Origin: Psoroptes ovis
Lineage: Eukaryota > Arthropoda > Arachnida > Sarcoptiformes > Psoroptidae
Reading direction: 5' to 3'
Length of the DNA stretch: 64,000 nt
NCBI GenBank assembly: GCA_002943765.1
Contig: PQWQ01000002.1
Coordinates: 4,960,001-5,024,000 of the forward strand
Below are positions 12,301-24,292 of the stretch, one piece after another. A program made the position numbers and the translations under genes. Each line of letters starts with the position of its first letter. Positions within the stretch are counted from its first letter, which is position 1. The notes under the pieces were generated by a model. That model made no database searches and was not told the DNA's origin. It saw only the letters and a list, made by a program, of their open reading frames with translations.

Positions 12301-15300
12301 AAGAAAACCAATCATACACTTGAGCTATTCGGCTGGCGATCATTGACGTTTATATTTTTTTTATTTTTTGAAAAATTATATTCATAACAATAATGATAAT
12401 GATGATGGCAAATGAATATTTTCTGTCTGATTTGAAAATATTCATTTGTATTTTTATAAAAAGAATTTGAGTTTATTTTTTCAACAACAAAAAAATGAAT
12501 CAAACAAGTTATCAAGTAAATATTATTTCATTTTTTTAAATTTCATCCTACAAATTTGACGATTGTTCAATCGATCAATTTCTACTAAAAAATAATGATA
12601 ATAATAGCAACAACAATAATATACATCTTAATTTCATTTTGAAAATTACAAAATTTTTTTTCAAAAAAATTTATGAAAATCACTGACACCTACATACGCA
12701 TTCATGTCCATGTGTGTATTTGTGAACGGGTGAAGCGCATATGCTTTTTGATATAAAATTTTTGACATCTTTTCATCTACTTTTAGTCGTTATTTTTATA
12801 TTTTTTGCCTACATGATTTCAATTTTTTTCTCAAATTATAAAAACATATCCTTTCAATTATATTTGTGAACACATGTGAAATTATACATTCATAGGTCCA
12901 TGCATTCAATTTTTCTGCTTTTAATCAGTCTTATCATCATTTTCTCATCTTATTTTGTTTTTTGATTTTTCCACCAAATGATCAAAGATGTGTGTGAGAT
13001 GATATGATGAACATAGTATAGTATATAATACAATTGAAATTCACCTATTTTTTCCCTTTCACAATTTAATTATGATCATCTTGATTTCGTATTCTTGATT
13101 TAGCATCCACATTAGTGTTTGAGTGTGTGTTTGTGTTTATTCTCATCCACTAAAATCATTATCATTTTGTTTTTTTTCCAAAGCAATCTGTGTATGTGTG
13201 TGTGAGTATGTAAGCATAGATATTCATATGAAAACATGATTTTCTAATTTAGTTTCAAAAATTTTTTCATATTCAAATAATCAAAGTCGACAAAAAACCA
13301 TGATTGTTATCATCATTATAGTAATGATCATGGAACATTATTTCATTTCATATTTTTTTTTCACTTTTCATATTCAAAGTTGAATGAAAAAGAATGTAAT
13401 TTGAAAAAACAAAAACATTCAAAAAAACCTAAAATCACTGTTAGTTTCACACACTGAAATTTATGCAAATGCAATACACATTACATTACATTATTATTTT
13501 TGATTCAATTCAATTCAAATTTTTTTTCTTCATTCAATTTCTCGTTTCATCAAATACATGAGAAAATTTTTTCATATTAATAATAATAATTCTTTTTCTC
13601 GTTATTTTTTGAATATTAGGTTGTCCCATAAGTTCTTGCCGCTTTTTAAATTTATTTTTCATTCGAAAAACGGCAAGAACTTATGGGACAACTTAATATT
13701 TTCATGCAAATACACTCATGCAATGGACACGACAATTATCATCACTTGTTGATGATGACAACAATTGTTAACCAAAAAAATTTTCTACTTAAAAAAACTA
13801 ATAATGAAAATGTATTTCAATGATAATCATTTGAATTTATGTTCAAATTAATTTCAGTTTTTTTTCTGATTGTTCATTAGCTGCTCTACGTCTGGTATAA
13901 TATTTGACATATGTTCATTGGCCCAATTCCTGCATCAATTTTTTGAATTTTTTGATTCATTTTTTCTGGTTTTTTAGGTTTTTTCCTCCATTATTTCGAT
14001 GATTATTTGAATTCATTTTCAATTTAAAATGTATTTTTATATATATGAAATAGTACAAATAAAATGATCGGTGATGCGATGCTGATGTTGATTATTATGA
14101 TTATTATTATTATTATTTTTCCCCACCTTTCAATTTTATTTTATATTTCATTTTTTTTTTTTCATTTTGGTTGTGTGTTCTACATACATTCAAATGATGA
14201 AAAATAAATAAATACTTGCATAATAAACTATCCAAACTATTACAATCCATTGTTTATTTCCTTTTTTTATTTTTTTGAATCGAAAAAATAAATAATTTGA
14301 TGTGATTTTTGCATTGCATATATTCGATCATCATCATCATCATCATCAAACATTATCTCTGAAAACTATACACACATAGACCCATATTTTGACTCATAAT
14401 TTTCAATTTTCTTTCAATATTATTATTATCATCATTATTTTCTATGCTTATGATATCCTTTTCATTGATTTTTATATCAATTTTTTTTTTGCATTTATAA
14501 ATATAAATATTCGAGGTAATAATAACGATGATGATGATGACGATTGTACTTGTTCAATAAAGAAAAATTCTTGAATTTAATGACATAATTTTTAATAGGA
14601 GCCAAACGAAATATTATCAAAAATAACCATCTACATATTTATAACCATATTTAGTCATTATATGATCATTATTTATTATTCGTTCGTAGTAAAAAGAAAA
14701 AAATTGAATAAAAGAAAATCAAAATAATAATAATTATTATTATTATTAGTTATATTTGTTTTCAAAAATATATTTCAACCATTTGAAATGATTTAGTTTT
14801 TATTTAGTTTTTCATTCATCAATATCATATTTCCTAATTGAATAATTCAATGTGTGTGTGTATGTGTGTTTGTGCGGGGGAAGAATTATTATTTTTGTTC
14901 AAAAAAAAAAAAAAAAAAAAAAATCAAAACTCCAACTCTTTTTTGTTTTGTTTTGTTTTGACAGCACACAAATGGTTATATTGAAATCAAAAGAAAATAT
15001 AACTATTTCATATTTAAATTGTACTTATTTTTATGTATCAATCAATACCATGATAATAATAATTATTATTATTATCTTGTTATCAATATTTGATACATTT
15101 AAATGTTTGAAATGGTTTGACATGGTTTGATTTTTTACTGATAATTTTCGATTTTTTCTGAAATCAGTAAACGATGACCGTATAAGAATGACGTTTGGAA
15201 TGATGATAATAATATGATATTTCAAACAAAGTCAAATTCCAAATCATAAAATCAATACAATTTTATGATTCAAAAAATTTCATCTCACTTTACCCAATAA

Positions 15301-16078
15301 TAATAACGATATTTAAAAACATGAATCGGTTCAATTGATTTTCGGTTCATTTCAATATTTTGCATATGTTCAATATATTACAATATAATGCATTCGAGTG
15401 GGTTCAGTATCGTAGTAGACACAGGTGGTATGCATATGGTGTGTGTATGATGACCAATATTTTTCAAATTTTTTTTGAACCAAACAACACTTGTTGCTTT
15501 CTGTTTGTTTTATTTGAAAATTTAAAATATTTCAAATATTCAACGAATGAATCCATTGAAAATCATTTCACAATATGTTTTGAATTTTAATTGAAATTTC
15601 AAAAAAGAATAAAAAACTGGTACAAAATTCAAATTTCTGGTTAAGCCTGGCCGATTATGAATAAATGAATGAATGAATAGATGGATGGATGGATGAGTGA
15701 ATGAATGATAGAATGCAGCAAAACAGCGCAATGATTTAATGAAATTCGTTTGTTTTCGATTGTTGCTTGTTTGTTTCATCATTACATTGAATTGAATATA
15801 AATCAAAATTCAAAAAAAAAATTATTTCAGTGCAAAGATAGTGTGCAATATTTGTTTCGTACGCATAAGCCGGAACTATTCACAGTTTAATGTGTTCCGA
15901 GTTATTTGTTGTGGTTTATCATATCATCCTGTTTTGATGAATGAATTTTGTTTTCCCTGCAAATTCATTTGATAAATGTGTATGTGTTTTTCTTTTTTCT
16001 TTTTTTGAAAATGAAAAATAATGTTTCAATAATTTACAATTTAAATAAATTTCAAATTATTTAACTGTGTCGATTCAT

Positions 16079-16113
<35 letters not shown>

Positions 16114-19100
16114 TTCTCATTTATGCGCTTTTATTTTTGAAAATTTGAAATGATAAATGTTTTTCCTAGTTTTTGTTTCATTTCTTTTTCAAATTTTTCA
16201 ATCATATGTATCGAATTGAAATTTGCAAACAATAAGTGAATAAAAACACTTGTCATTTAGTGAAAAATCAAAGAAAAAAAATTAAAACAATTTCAATTAA
16301 TTTTGTTGTTGTTTTAATTTAAAACAAAAATTTGTATTATTTTTCAATCAATTCAATGTAATGACAGTAATAATGATCGATATATACGACAATGCTGTTC
16401 AATTTTTAATGAGAAAAATTGTCAATTTTGAACCCATTTTTTTTCTTTTCAACAATTTAGCTGTTTTTAAAAGCTGTAAACATGCCTGCAGTATCTTAAA
16501 TCATTGATGTAATAAATAAATTGATTTTCGTATTTATTCATCAATCATCAACTGATCATTTTTAGTAATCTTTGATAAATCTTTTTTTTTGCAATCATTG
16601 TAATTGCACTCTACTGTTTACTGGTGGTTGCATACAAAAATCAATAACAGTAAAATGATAAAAATTTATCAAATCTTATGATCGGATTAGTCAAAGGTAG
16701 TCAGTCATATGTTGCTGTTGTGGTGAATATGTGGTTTACACAAACAAATATTCAGCAGATTTATTTTAATGCTTCAATTATTACTTCAATCATCTGTTTG
16801 TATTTGCAGTCATTTTATTGAATTGAACAAATATATAATGATATTTGCAATTACTCAGCATCAATTTCAATCCTCAAATTTTTTCTTTTTGCATTCAAAT
16901 CAAAGCACATTTAAAAACAGTATTAACAAAACTACTGAATCATTATGATTTTACTGCTCAATTTATCCATTATTTTTCTCGTGAAACATGTGAAAACATT
17001 TCCGTTATTTTATTATTTGCTTCGAAACAAAAAGTGTAATGCCTCACATATCTAAAATAATAATAAAAAAACATGTCTAATTTACAAGTAAATTTATTAT
17101 TATTTTTTCTCTTTTTTTCATACCAAATCAGCTTCTGTATTGATCTAGTGATAAATAAAATGTAAAACTAGAAACATGTAAAAAAAAATTGATTATAAAA
17201 TTGATGACAGGTCATCATATAATCGATTAAACAATTTGTTTTTTCTTTCTTTCATTCATTTTATGAATAGATTATTATTTCAAAAATAATGAGATTTTAT
17301 TTTCAAATTTTAGATTTTTTTTTCTTTCCTCACATAAAGACATCAATGAGCGCGCGAGTATATTCTAAGAAATTTCAAAATTTTCGAAAATTTTGACCAA
17401 TTTTTCTCAAAAAAAAAAATTTTTTCTTTGGAATCAAATCACAAATTATCTGAAAAATTATTCAATAATACAAAAAACCTGCTAGATCGCTGCTGCTGCT
17501 GCATTACATTTATATATTTATTGAATATTTTCAACAATATAATGCTGAACAATAAACAATTAATAATTATAATGATGATGACGAACAGGTGGTGATTTTT
17601 ATCCATTTTTTTCGTTGTCTACTTTGCTATAATTTCAATCTAAAGTTTTTTTTTGATTTTTATTTATCCATTTATTTATTTATATTTATAATTTCATCAA
17701 ATAATGATGATAGCATTATTATTATCATCATTAGACTTTGTTTAATTTTCATTCATCCAGTAATTTCGAAGCAATTTTCTTTGTAAATATTAATGATAAT
17801 ATTAATAATAATAATCGAAGAAGAAGAAGAAAAAAATTTCCGAAAGGAAATGAATGAATGAATGAATTGATCAACTTTAACTATCAAACTTGTTACCACA
17901 CATATCAGTACACACGCTTTTGAAATTTTCTATGTGTGGCTTAATTTTTGAAACATTAATAGATATTTATATATTTGATGCAGCAAATATCCAAAGCAAA
18001 GCAGTGATAATCGACATATTAACATTAAATTTTTATTTATATTTCAATAAACATTAAAAAAAATAATAACGAAATAATGATGATGATGATGATCCATCAT
18101 AAAAAAAACTAATCTATGAAAGCTAGCTATTCATTCAAAGCTTATTTCAATAATACAATTTATTTATTTATTTTTCTAATTTTTTGTTCTGCCTTTTGAT
18201 CATATTATAAACCTTGAAACATTGAAATGTGATTAAATGTTATTTTTTTCTACTCCTTCTTCTTCTTGGCTTCATTAATTCATTCATTCGTTATTTTTAG
18301 GAAAGATAAAATGAACAACAACAACAACAAAAAATAGGCTTCATAACTGATTATCATAACATGATTATCTTATGATGCCCAAATATATATATTTATTCAT
18401 ACTGTAGACATATAAATAAATAAATAAATAAATATTTTTACAGTTGTTTCAATTGTTTTTTTTTTTCATTAGCTTTATACACATTCATTCAATGTATTTA
18501 TTCATAGTCATATTGAATGTTGATAATTATGAACCAATAAAATAAAAAAATGTTTAAAAACATCTAATTTGATCAATCATTCATAATCAATGTTTAACAT
18601 TACATTTATATGTTTATATGTGATGAATGAATGAATGAAAATATAATTTTTGAATTAGATTGAACAAATTTATAATTTTTATAATCCAAAAAGTTATGTA
18701 CACACACACACACACACACACACATTCAAGTGTTATTAGTGGCGGTTTCTTTTAGTGGCTTTCGGTTGTTCTTGTTGTTTCTGTTCTTGGATGCTGACCA
18801 TCATCATCATCACTGGCAATTATTATTATCATCATTATGTTTTAATGTTAAAATTAAACCAAAAAGAAAAATATAAAACCTTTTAAACCGCATCATCATC
18901 ATCATCATTGATTATCATTGCATCAGAAAACATTAACAAACACACAGCAATCTTGCTTTAAACGGTCCTTATGAAGAATCATTTTTTTCGTGAAAAATAA
19001 CTGTTTTTTAAGATGCTATTTTAAGATCAATGAGGAAAATTAAATGATGAAGAAATAAGATGAAAAAAAGGTTAAACATAATTTCATTCATTTTTCTAAA

Positions 19101-22100
19101 GATTTACTATTCAACACCACCACCACCACCACCATCGCCATTCATCGTTCAATATCATACATTTTCAATTCATTTCCATTCGTTTTGATTTGAAAATGTG
19201 TGATTGAATCAATGAATGAATGAATGAATGAAAAAATAATGGATAATTCAATGCATTTGTGTACAAAGATAATGTATTGAAAGGTTTTTTTTTCGTATTC
19301 TTACCCATTTCTTATTTATTTATTTATTTAAACATAATGATAATAATAATAATAATCGATTCAATTCACCTTTTTTTTCTTTGCTTACACCAACACTAAA
19401 AAAATGATTGAATCTGATTGTTTGATTTATTGATGATGATGATGATGATGATCATGATCATGATCAAACTGACCTTGTCTTTTCTTTTCTTGTTCAATAC
19501 ACAACACAATACAATACATTTTCAATTATATTCAACATTATTATTGTTGTTGTTGTCTGACCACATTTTACCATCTTTTCTTGTTCTTGCTTTATGTTTG
19601 TTAATATTTTTCATTCGAAATTATTGTAAATTCATTGTATTAATAATAATCATATGATTATTATTATTATTTCTTTCTTTTGCATCTCATCAACATTTTT
19701 AAAAAAAAATCGGCGATTTTTCTATTCTTTTCACATCTTATACAAACAAACAAACGAAGAAATGAAAAAAACCTGACGAGAACACAGCAGTATGATATGA
19801 GAAATAATGAAATAATTTTTCCTTAATTCCAAATTGCTGCTGTTGTGCTTGATATTACTTGTATTGCTTTCCTAATTTCGCAAATAATGATCGACCCGAT
19901 TCAAGCAAACAACAAGAAAAAAAGATGACCAAAAAAATTATCGATGATTGAACCGATGGAAAAAAGGAAAAATATCGGCAAACAACAAATAAAAATGTTT
20001 GAACGATAGCACATAAATTATCATTTTAAAAAAAACAATAGCCTTATACATTACCGGGCTGATTGTATTTTGATGATATCGATTATAATACATTTTCTTT
20101 GTTTTTTGACTGAAAAAATTTCAATTTTTAATGTTTCTATTAATATTTTTACCAAAACAAAGACATGAACATGAATATTTATCAAAATTTGAATCACAAT
20201 TTTTTTTCCTACTTTGTAAAAATTGTCATTGTCGATCGTAGACACATACAATTGTTGTTTGTGTGTGTGTGGTCATCATTAACCATCTTCATATGATATG
20301 TATGTCATTATATGTTTTCTTCTATGATTAATTTTTAAAATTTTTTAAATCAAAAAACATTTAAATGATTTTTAATGGTTCACTTCAATCAATCTATCCA
20401 GCCTTAATGGTGTAAAATGTTCATTCAAATCATTCATTTTGATCAATACAATCATGATGATGATGATACTTTCCAAGTTTTCAGAAAAAATCATTTCGGA
20501 AAAAAATGATTCTAATTGTTTTAAAATCTATTTTCATTTTCATTTTGGTTTTGTTCGTAAATCAATTTTGTATCTCGATCATAAATCTCATGTATCATCA
20601 TGCATTCATGATACATGATTCATCAAGCATCCAACAAAAACACAAAGACATTCAATTAAATGAACGTAGATGAAATGATGGAAATGTGATCTAAAAAGTG
20701 AATTTTTTCAAACAAAAAAAATGATATTAAATGATTCATTGTTTTATAGATTGTGTATAGATAATGGTTTTCCATATTTTTTCGCTTTTTGTTTTGAAAA
20801 ATGACTGAAAAAATTTAATCACAGTAAAAACAAAAAAATGAAAATGAAAAATTTCCGGCTGTCAATAAATTTTAATGATTATGACAATAATGATAATGAT
20901 GATGATGATGATACTAAACATTCATTCATTCATTCACTGACATGTGACCAATGACATACACATTGTTTTGCATATCTTCATATTTTTTTTACATTTCTTC
21001 TATTGTTTTAAGTAGGGAAAAAAACTTTTCATTTCATTTCATTTTTTTTTCGCCAAAAATTTAATTCATTTTTTTCTTTCTTTCTTTCTTGCTTGCAGTA
21101 ATACGAAGAAAAAGTGCATCCGAACGTTTAGCCGAATCAAAAAGTAAATATATTGGTTTAATGTCAAAAAAGACATCAATGACCTATGACGTTGATAATG
21201 GTGACATCAATAAGGAAAACACTTTCAATGTAAATGATGTACAATCAACCACATTACCACTATCATCATCATTGGAATCAAATTCATTATTAATGAATAA
21301 TATTTCGAATGATCAAGAAAATGATGATAAAAATTCAAGTCTAATGGCGAAAATAAATAATCATTTGAATCGGATACGTTCAAAGCAACAATCGGATAAT
21401 GATAATCTACTCAATAAAAAACGAATCAGTCCAACTAATTCGACAAATGGTACAATGAATCATAATTATAATAATACCACATTTCATCATAATGCAAACA
21501 CAGCAACAACAACAACAACAACAACAACAAATCTTGAATTACAATTAAGAGAATTGATTAGTTTAGATAATATTAATTTCAGTAATGAATCGATTAATAA
21601 TTTGATTGATGATAAAAATGATCATCGCCAACAATGTGAATTGAGCATTGAATCAAATAATGGAGATATTTATCGAGCCGAACTAAAATACATCGGATCA
21701 TCATCATCATCTTCATCGTCTTCATCCTCATCAAAGCATTTGTTGAAATCATCGGCATCATCGATTACTACATCGACAGCAACATCATGTTCAATATATT
21801 CAGAAACATATAACATTTCGTCATCGCCTGAAAAAATGAAAATGATTAGCATAAATCATGAAAATAATTATAATCAAATACAAAATCGACATCGAGAATT
21901 TTCAAATATTGAAGATTCAATGTTAGTGTCGCCATCTATGAATGTGAATTTGAATGAAAATCAAAATAAGCAAAATTTAAAAAATTCATCGGAAAATCAA
22001 TCAAAATCAGTGATTTTGATAGGATCTAAATCATACATGACGGCATCACCATCATTATCAATCGATAATGAAAACCCTTTCATTCATTCAAAACATCAGC

Positions 22101-22732
22101 AGCAAGATGATAAGAATATTGACCGCCTTTTCAAAGATTTATGCCTTAATTCTAATTCGAATCCAAATGCAAAAAGTAATCATTATTATCGACAACAACA
22201 AAGTAATCAAATTGAAATGATCGAAGATTATAATAATGATTGTAATAAAAATTTCTCATCTAATAATAATGATTCAATGAGCGTGAAACGAAAAATGCAT
22301 AATCAAAATCATACTACAACTAATTATAATTATAATGTTAAAAATATAGGAATAATTTATACAGATTATAATGATGATGATGATGATCAATCAAATTCAC
22401 AAAAATCGACGACAATTTCCAACGAATTTTCTAGCTTCAATTCATCATCACAATTGTCGGTTGATGAACCATCATCATCCTCTTTCAATAATCATCATTT
22501 TCATCATCATCATAAAAGGCAAAGAATATATAATAATCATGGTGGAAGTACATCTAAATTAACATTTGAAAATTTAATGTTACATCAGCAAAATTTAGCA
22601 TCGTCACGCTCATGTACGAATCTATTGGGCAATTACCATAACGGACCATCTGTTGTTGAACGTAATGCTAGAATTATAAAATGGCTATTCAATTGCCGAA
22701 AAGCAATGGATCATCAATCGACCATTATTTGA
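7387..22732 (+). CDS. FAM110-like protein, two exons around a 12.8-kb intron
   Basis: Exon 7387-8338 ends at a GTAAGT donor, and exon 21099-22732 follows a pyrimidine-rich tract ending TTGCAG. The join is in phase and gives 861 residues. A TGA lies two codons before the chosen ATG. Exon 1 is a Ser/Gln/Asn-rich disordered region. Exon 2 opens with IRRKSASERLAESKSKY, which matches the conserved N-terminal box of FAM110 proteins (RRxSAVERLEADKAKYVKS). It ends with SVVERNARIIKWLFNCRKA, matching the vertebrate C-terminal box (AIERNARIIKWLYSIKQA). A third match, DRLFKDLCLN, corresponds to ERFFNYCGLD. FAM110 proteins are associated with centrosomes and microtubules, with no known enzyme activity. 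Family membership rests on these three boxes. The link to exon 1 rests on splice signals and phase only, and an extra small exon in the intron is possible. Confidence 0.75.
9289..9346. repeat. (GT)29 microsatellite
   Basis: Uninterrupted GT dinucleotides, 58 bp. A shorter GT run of about 12 units follows at 9459-9482. Confidence 0.95.
13616..13696. mobile_element. Palindromic mariner-like MITE, copy 3
   Basis: An 81-bp element inside the FAM110-like intron, flanked by TA. It begins with the same TTAGGTTGTCCCATAAGTTC terminus, and its middle is almost identical to copy 1 (CATTCGAAAAACGGC). One base in the outer right end and one or two inside the arm differ, so it is closer to copy 1 than copy 2 is. 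Confidence 0.85.
16080..16111. repeat. Poly-A tract
   Basis: About 32 consecutive A residues in the FAM110-like intron. No adjacent target duplication or retroelement sequence was seen, so it is not called a retroposon tail. Confidence 0.8.
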
Positions 22733-22892
22733 ATCAATCAATTTATCATCATTATGATAACAGATTGATCATTTTCACATATTGGATTAACAAAAATAAT
22801 GATGATACTATTTTTAGCAATCAGTCTTGACCAATTATTGTGGTTTATTATCATCATTATAATTATGCACTTACAAAATCAGACTAGTCGGT

Positions 22893-22956
22893 TTTATTTT
22901 ATTTTTTCAATTTTTCAAATTGTACAACATGATAATTTTTCATAAATTGAAATAAA
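22893..22956. promoter_or_regulatory. Overlapping convergent poly(A) signals
   Basis: A plus-strand AATAAA at 22951-22956 serves the FAM110-like gene. A minus-strand AATAAA (TTTATT at 22893-22898) could serve the C18orf32 homologue. If both are used, the two 3' UTRs overlap by roughly 60 bp or more. Confidence 0.4.
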
Positions 22957-23003
22957 AATAACTTTTTTTTTGGTCCTATCGAATTACGATATGTTGAACT
23001 TTT

Positions 23004-23258
23004 TCATGAATTTTTTTTATCCGATTCCATTTCATGATCGCCCGATATCGATGATGCATGCTGCTGTGATTGCTTCGAACATTCCGATTGTGACTCATTT
23101 TTCTTTTTTTCTGGCAACGGACATGATAGATTTGCAAACGGCTGCGGTAATTGATAATTGCCAATAAATCGATCAATCATTGGTTGTAAGATTGGATAAA
23201 TAAATTTATACCAAACGAATAATATGATCGGTGCAATAAAACATGAAATACAAACCAT
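23004..23258 (-). CDS. UPF0729 / C18orf32 homologue, small membrane protein
   Basis: An 84-residue single-exon protein. The start MVCISCFIAPIILFVWYKF and the following YPILQP closely follow the family start (MVCIPCIVIPVLLWIYKKF ... YPLVSP), including the two cysteines. The hydrophobic N-terminal segment is the membrane or lipid-droplet/ER-targeting part in this family. The C-terminal half is hydrophilic and rich in Ser, Lys, Gln and Glu, as in relatives. Length matches the family (about 75-85 residues). It converges with the FAM110-like gene, whose stop lies 271 bp away. The exact molecular role of the family is poorly defined. Confidence 0.8.
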   Translation of the reverse strand: MVCISCFIAPIILFVWYKFIYPILQPMIDRFIGNYQLPQPFANLSCPLPEKKKNESQSECSKQSQQHASSISGDHEMESDKKNS

Positions 23259-24292
23259 TTTGATTGATAATATACTATGTTTTTTAAACTTGATTTCTAA
23301 TGCACAACAATTTTTTAAAAATGAATGAAATTTGAGTAAAAAAAATTTTTGATTTGTTTTTAAATTTCTTAAAAAACCAAAACAAAAACAAGCAAATAGA
23401 TGGACGAAATTATCGATTGTTGGCTAATTGTGGAAAATTTAGATAATTTCAATAAAAAAATCAATGAAATTTAATTTTAGTAATCAAAATTAATTTAATT
23501 GAATCAATTATTTTCTTCAAAAAAATGTTTGATTTCAATCATCAACCAAAGGTAAATAATTTAGCTATTTTCTCCATGCACTTAAACACTTGATGCATTT
23601 TTACCATGGTATGTATATGAAGCGCAATCAGGTTTTTTTTTCGGGGAGATCTTGTTTTATATATTCTTCATATGTGTAATTGAAACAATAATATTTGTTT
23701 TTGTATGAATCATAAGTTGTTTTTTATGTTTTTTCTTTTTGTCTGTCTTGAAGATAACATGAAATATTTGTCGTAGTTGTTGTCGAATCGTTGAAACAAA
23801 TAAAACGCGCGTTTCAATTTCTTTTCTTTTTTCATCACTTGTTGTTGACATTAACCAGACAATCATCAAGATAGAAAAGAGAATTTTTTTTCTTTCCAAA
23901 TACTTTTCAACTCAACTCATAAATATATTTTATGTTTAATCTAAACATATATTATCAATATTGAAGAGAAAATATTTATTAAATACAGATGTATGTAGTG
24001 TTAGTGATTATGATAATATATATTATTATCTTTGAATTGTGATTTAGCATTGTTTTCAAATGATTTTATAGCGTTTTCATTGTTTGAATATTAATTTGAA
24101 ATAAATAATTTGAAGTTTGAAATAAATTCCTAAAATTTATTCATTTATCAATCAAAAGTTGATGACGAATTAGATTGTAATCCGATATCTGATACACTCA
24201 ACATCATTTTTATTATCAACAATCAAAATTCATCGTGTTTCATATTTCTGTATTTGATTCGACTAAATGAATCACTTCATTATTTAAATGCA
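23259..24292. other. Intergenic stretch with one doubtful small ORF
   Basis: About 1 kb between the C18orf32 homologue and the divergently transcribed CCDC50-like gene, so both promoters should lie here. A minus-strand frame at 23657-23899 could encode 80 residues with a hydrophobic start (ILFSILMIVWLM) and a Lys-rich middle. I recognise no family and do not call it a gene. Confidence 0.4.

Larger units (their letters stand above)
8339..21098 (+). other. Long intron of the FAM110-like gene
   Basis: About 12.8 kb without a recognisable exon or nested gene on either strand. It holds a palindromic MITE (13616), GT runs (9289-9346 and 9459-9482), CA runs (around 18703), tetranucleotide GAAT/GATG runs near 15660, trinucleotide ATG/ATT runs and a 32-bp poly-A (16080). 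The open frames are low-complexity or lack any familiar motif. Other genes here have introns of about 50-100 bp, so this one is exceptional in size. Confidence 0.6.

Noticed and set aside
16600..16650. AATTGCACT, the seed of the miR-92 family
   Set aside because: The rest of the mature sequence does not match and no matching opposite arm was found within hairpin distance.
20595..20625. Small palindrome around CATGATACATG
   Set aside because: Arms of about nine bases in AT-rich DNA are expected by chance.
23657..23899. 80-residue minus-strand frame with hydrophobic start
   Set aside because: No family similarity, a Lys-rich low-complexity middle and no poly(A) or splice support. Noted in the intergenic entry only.
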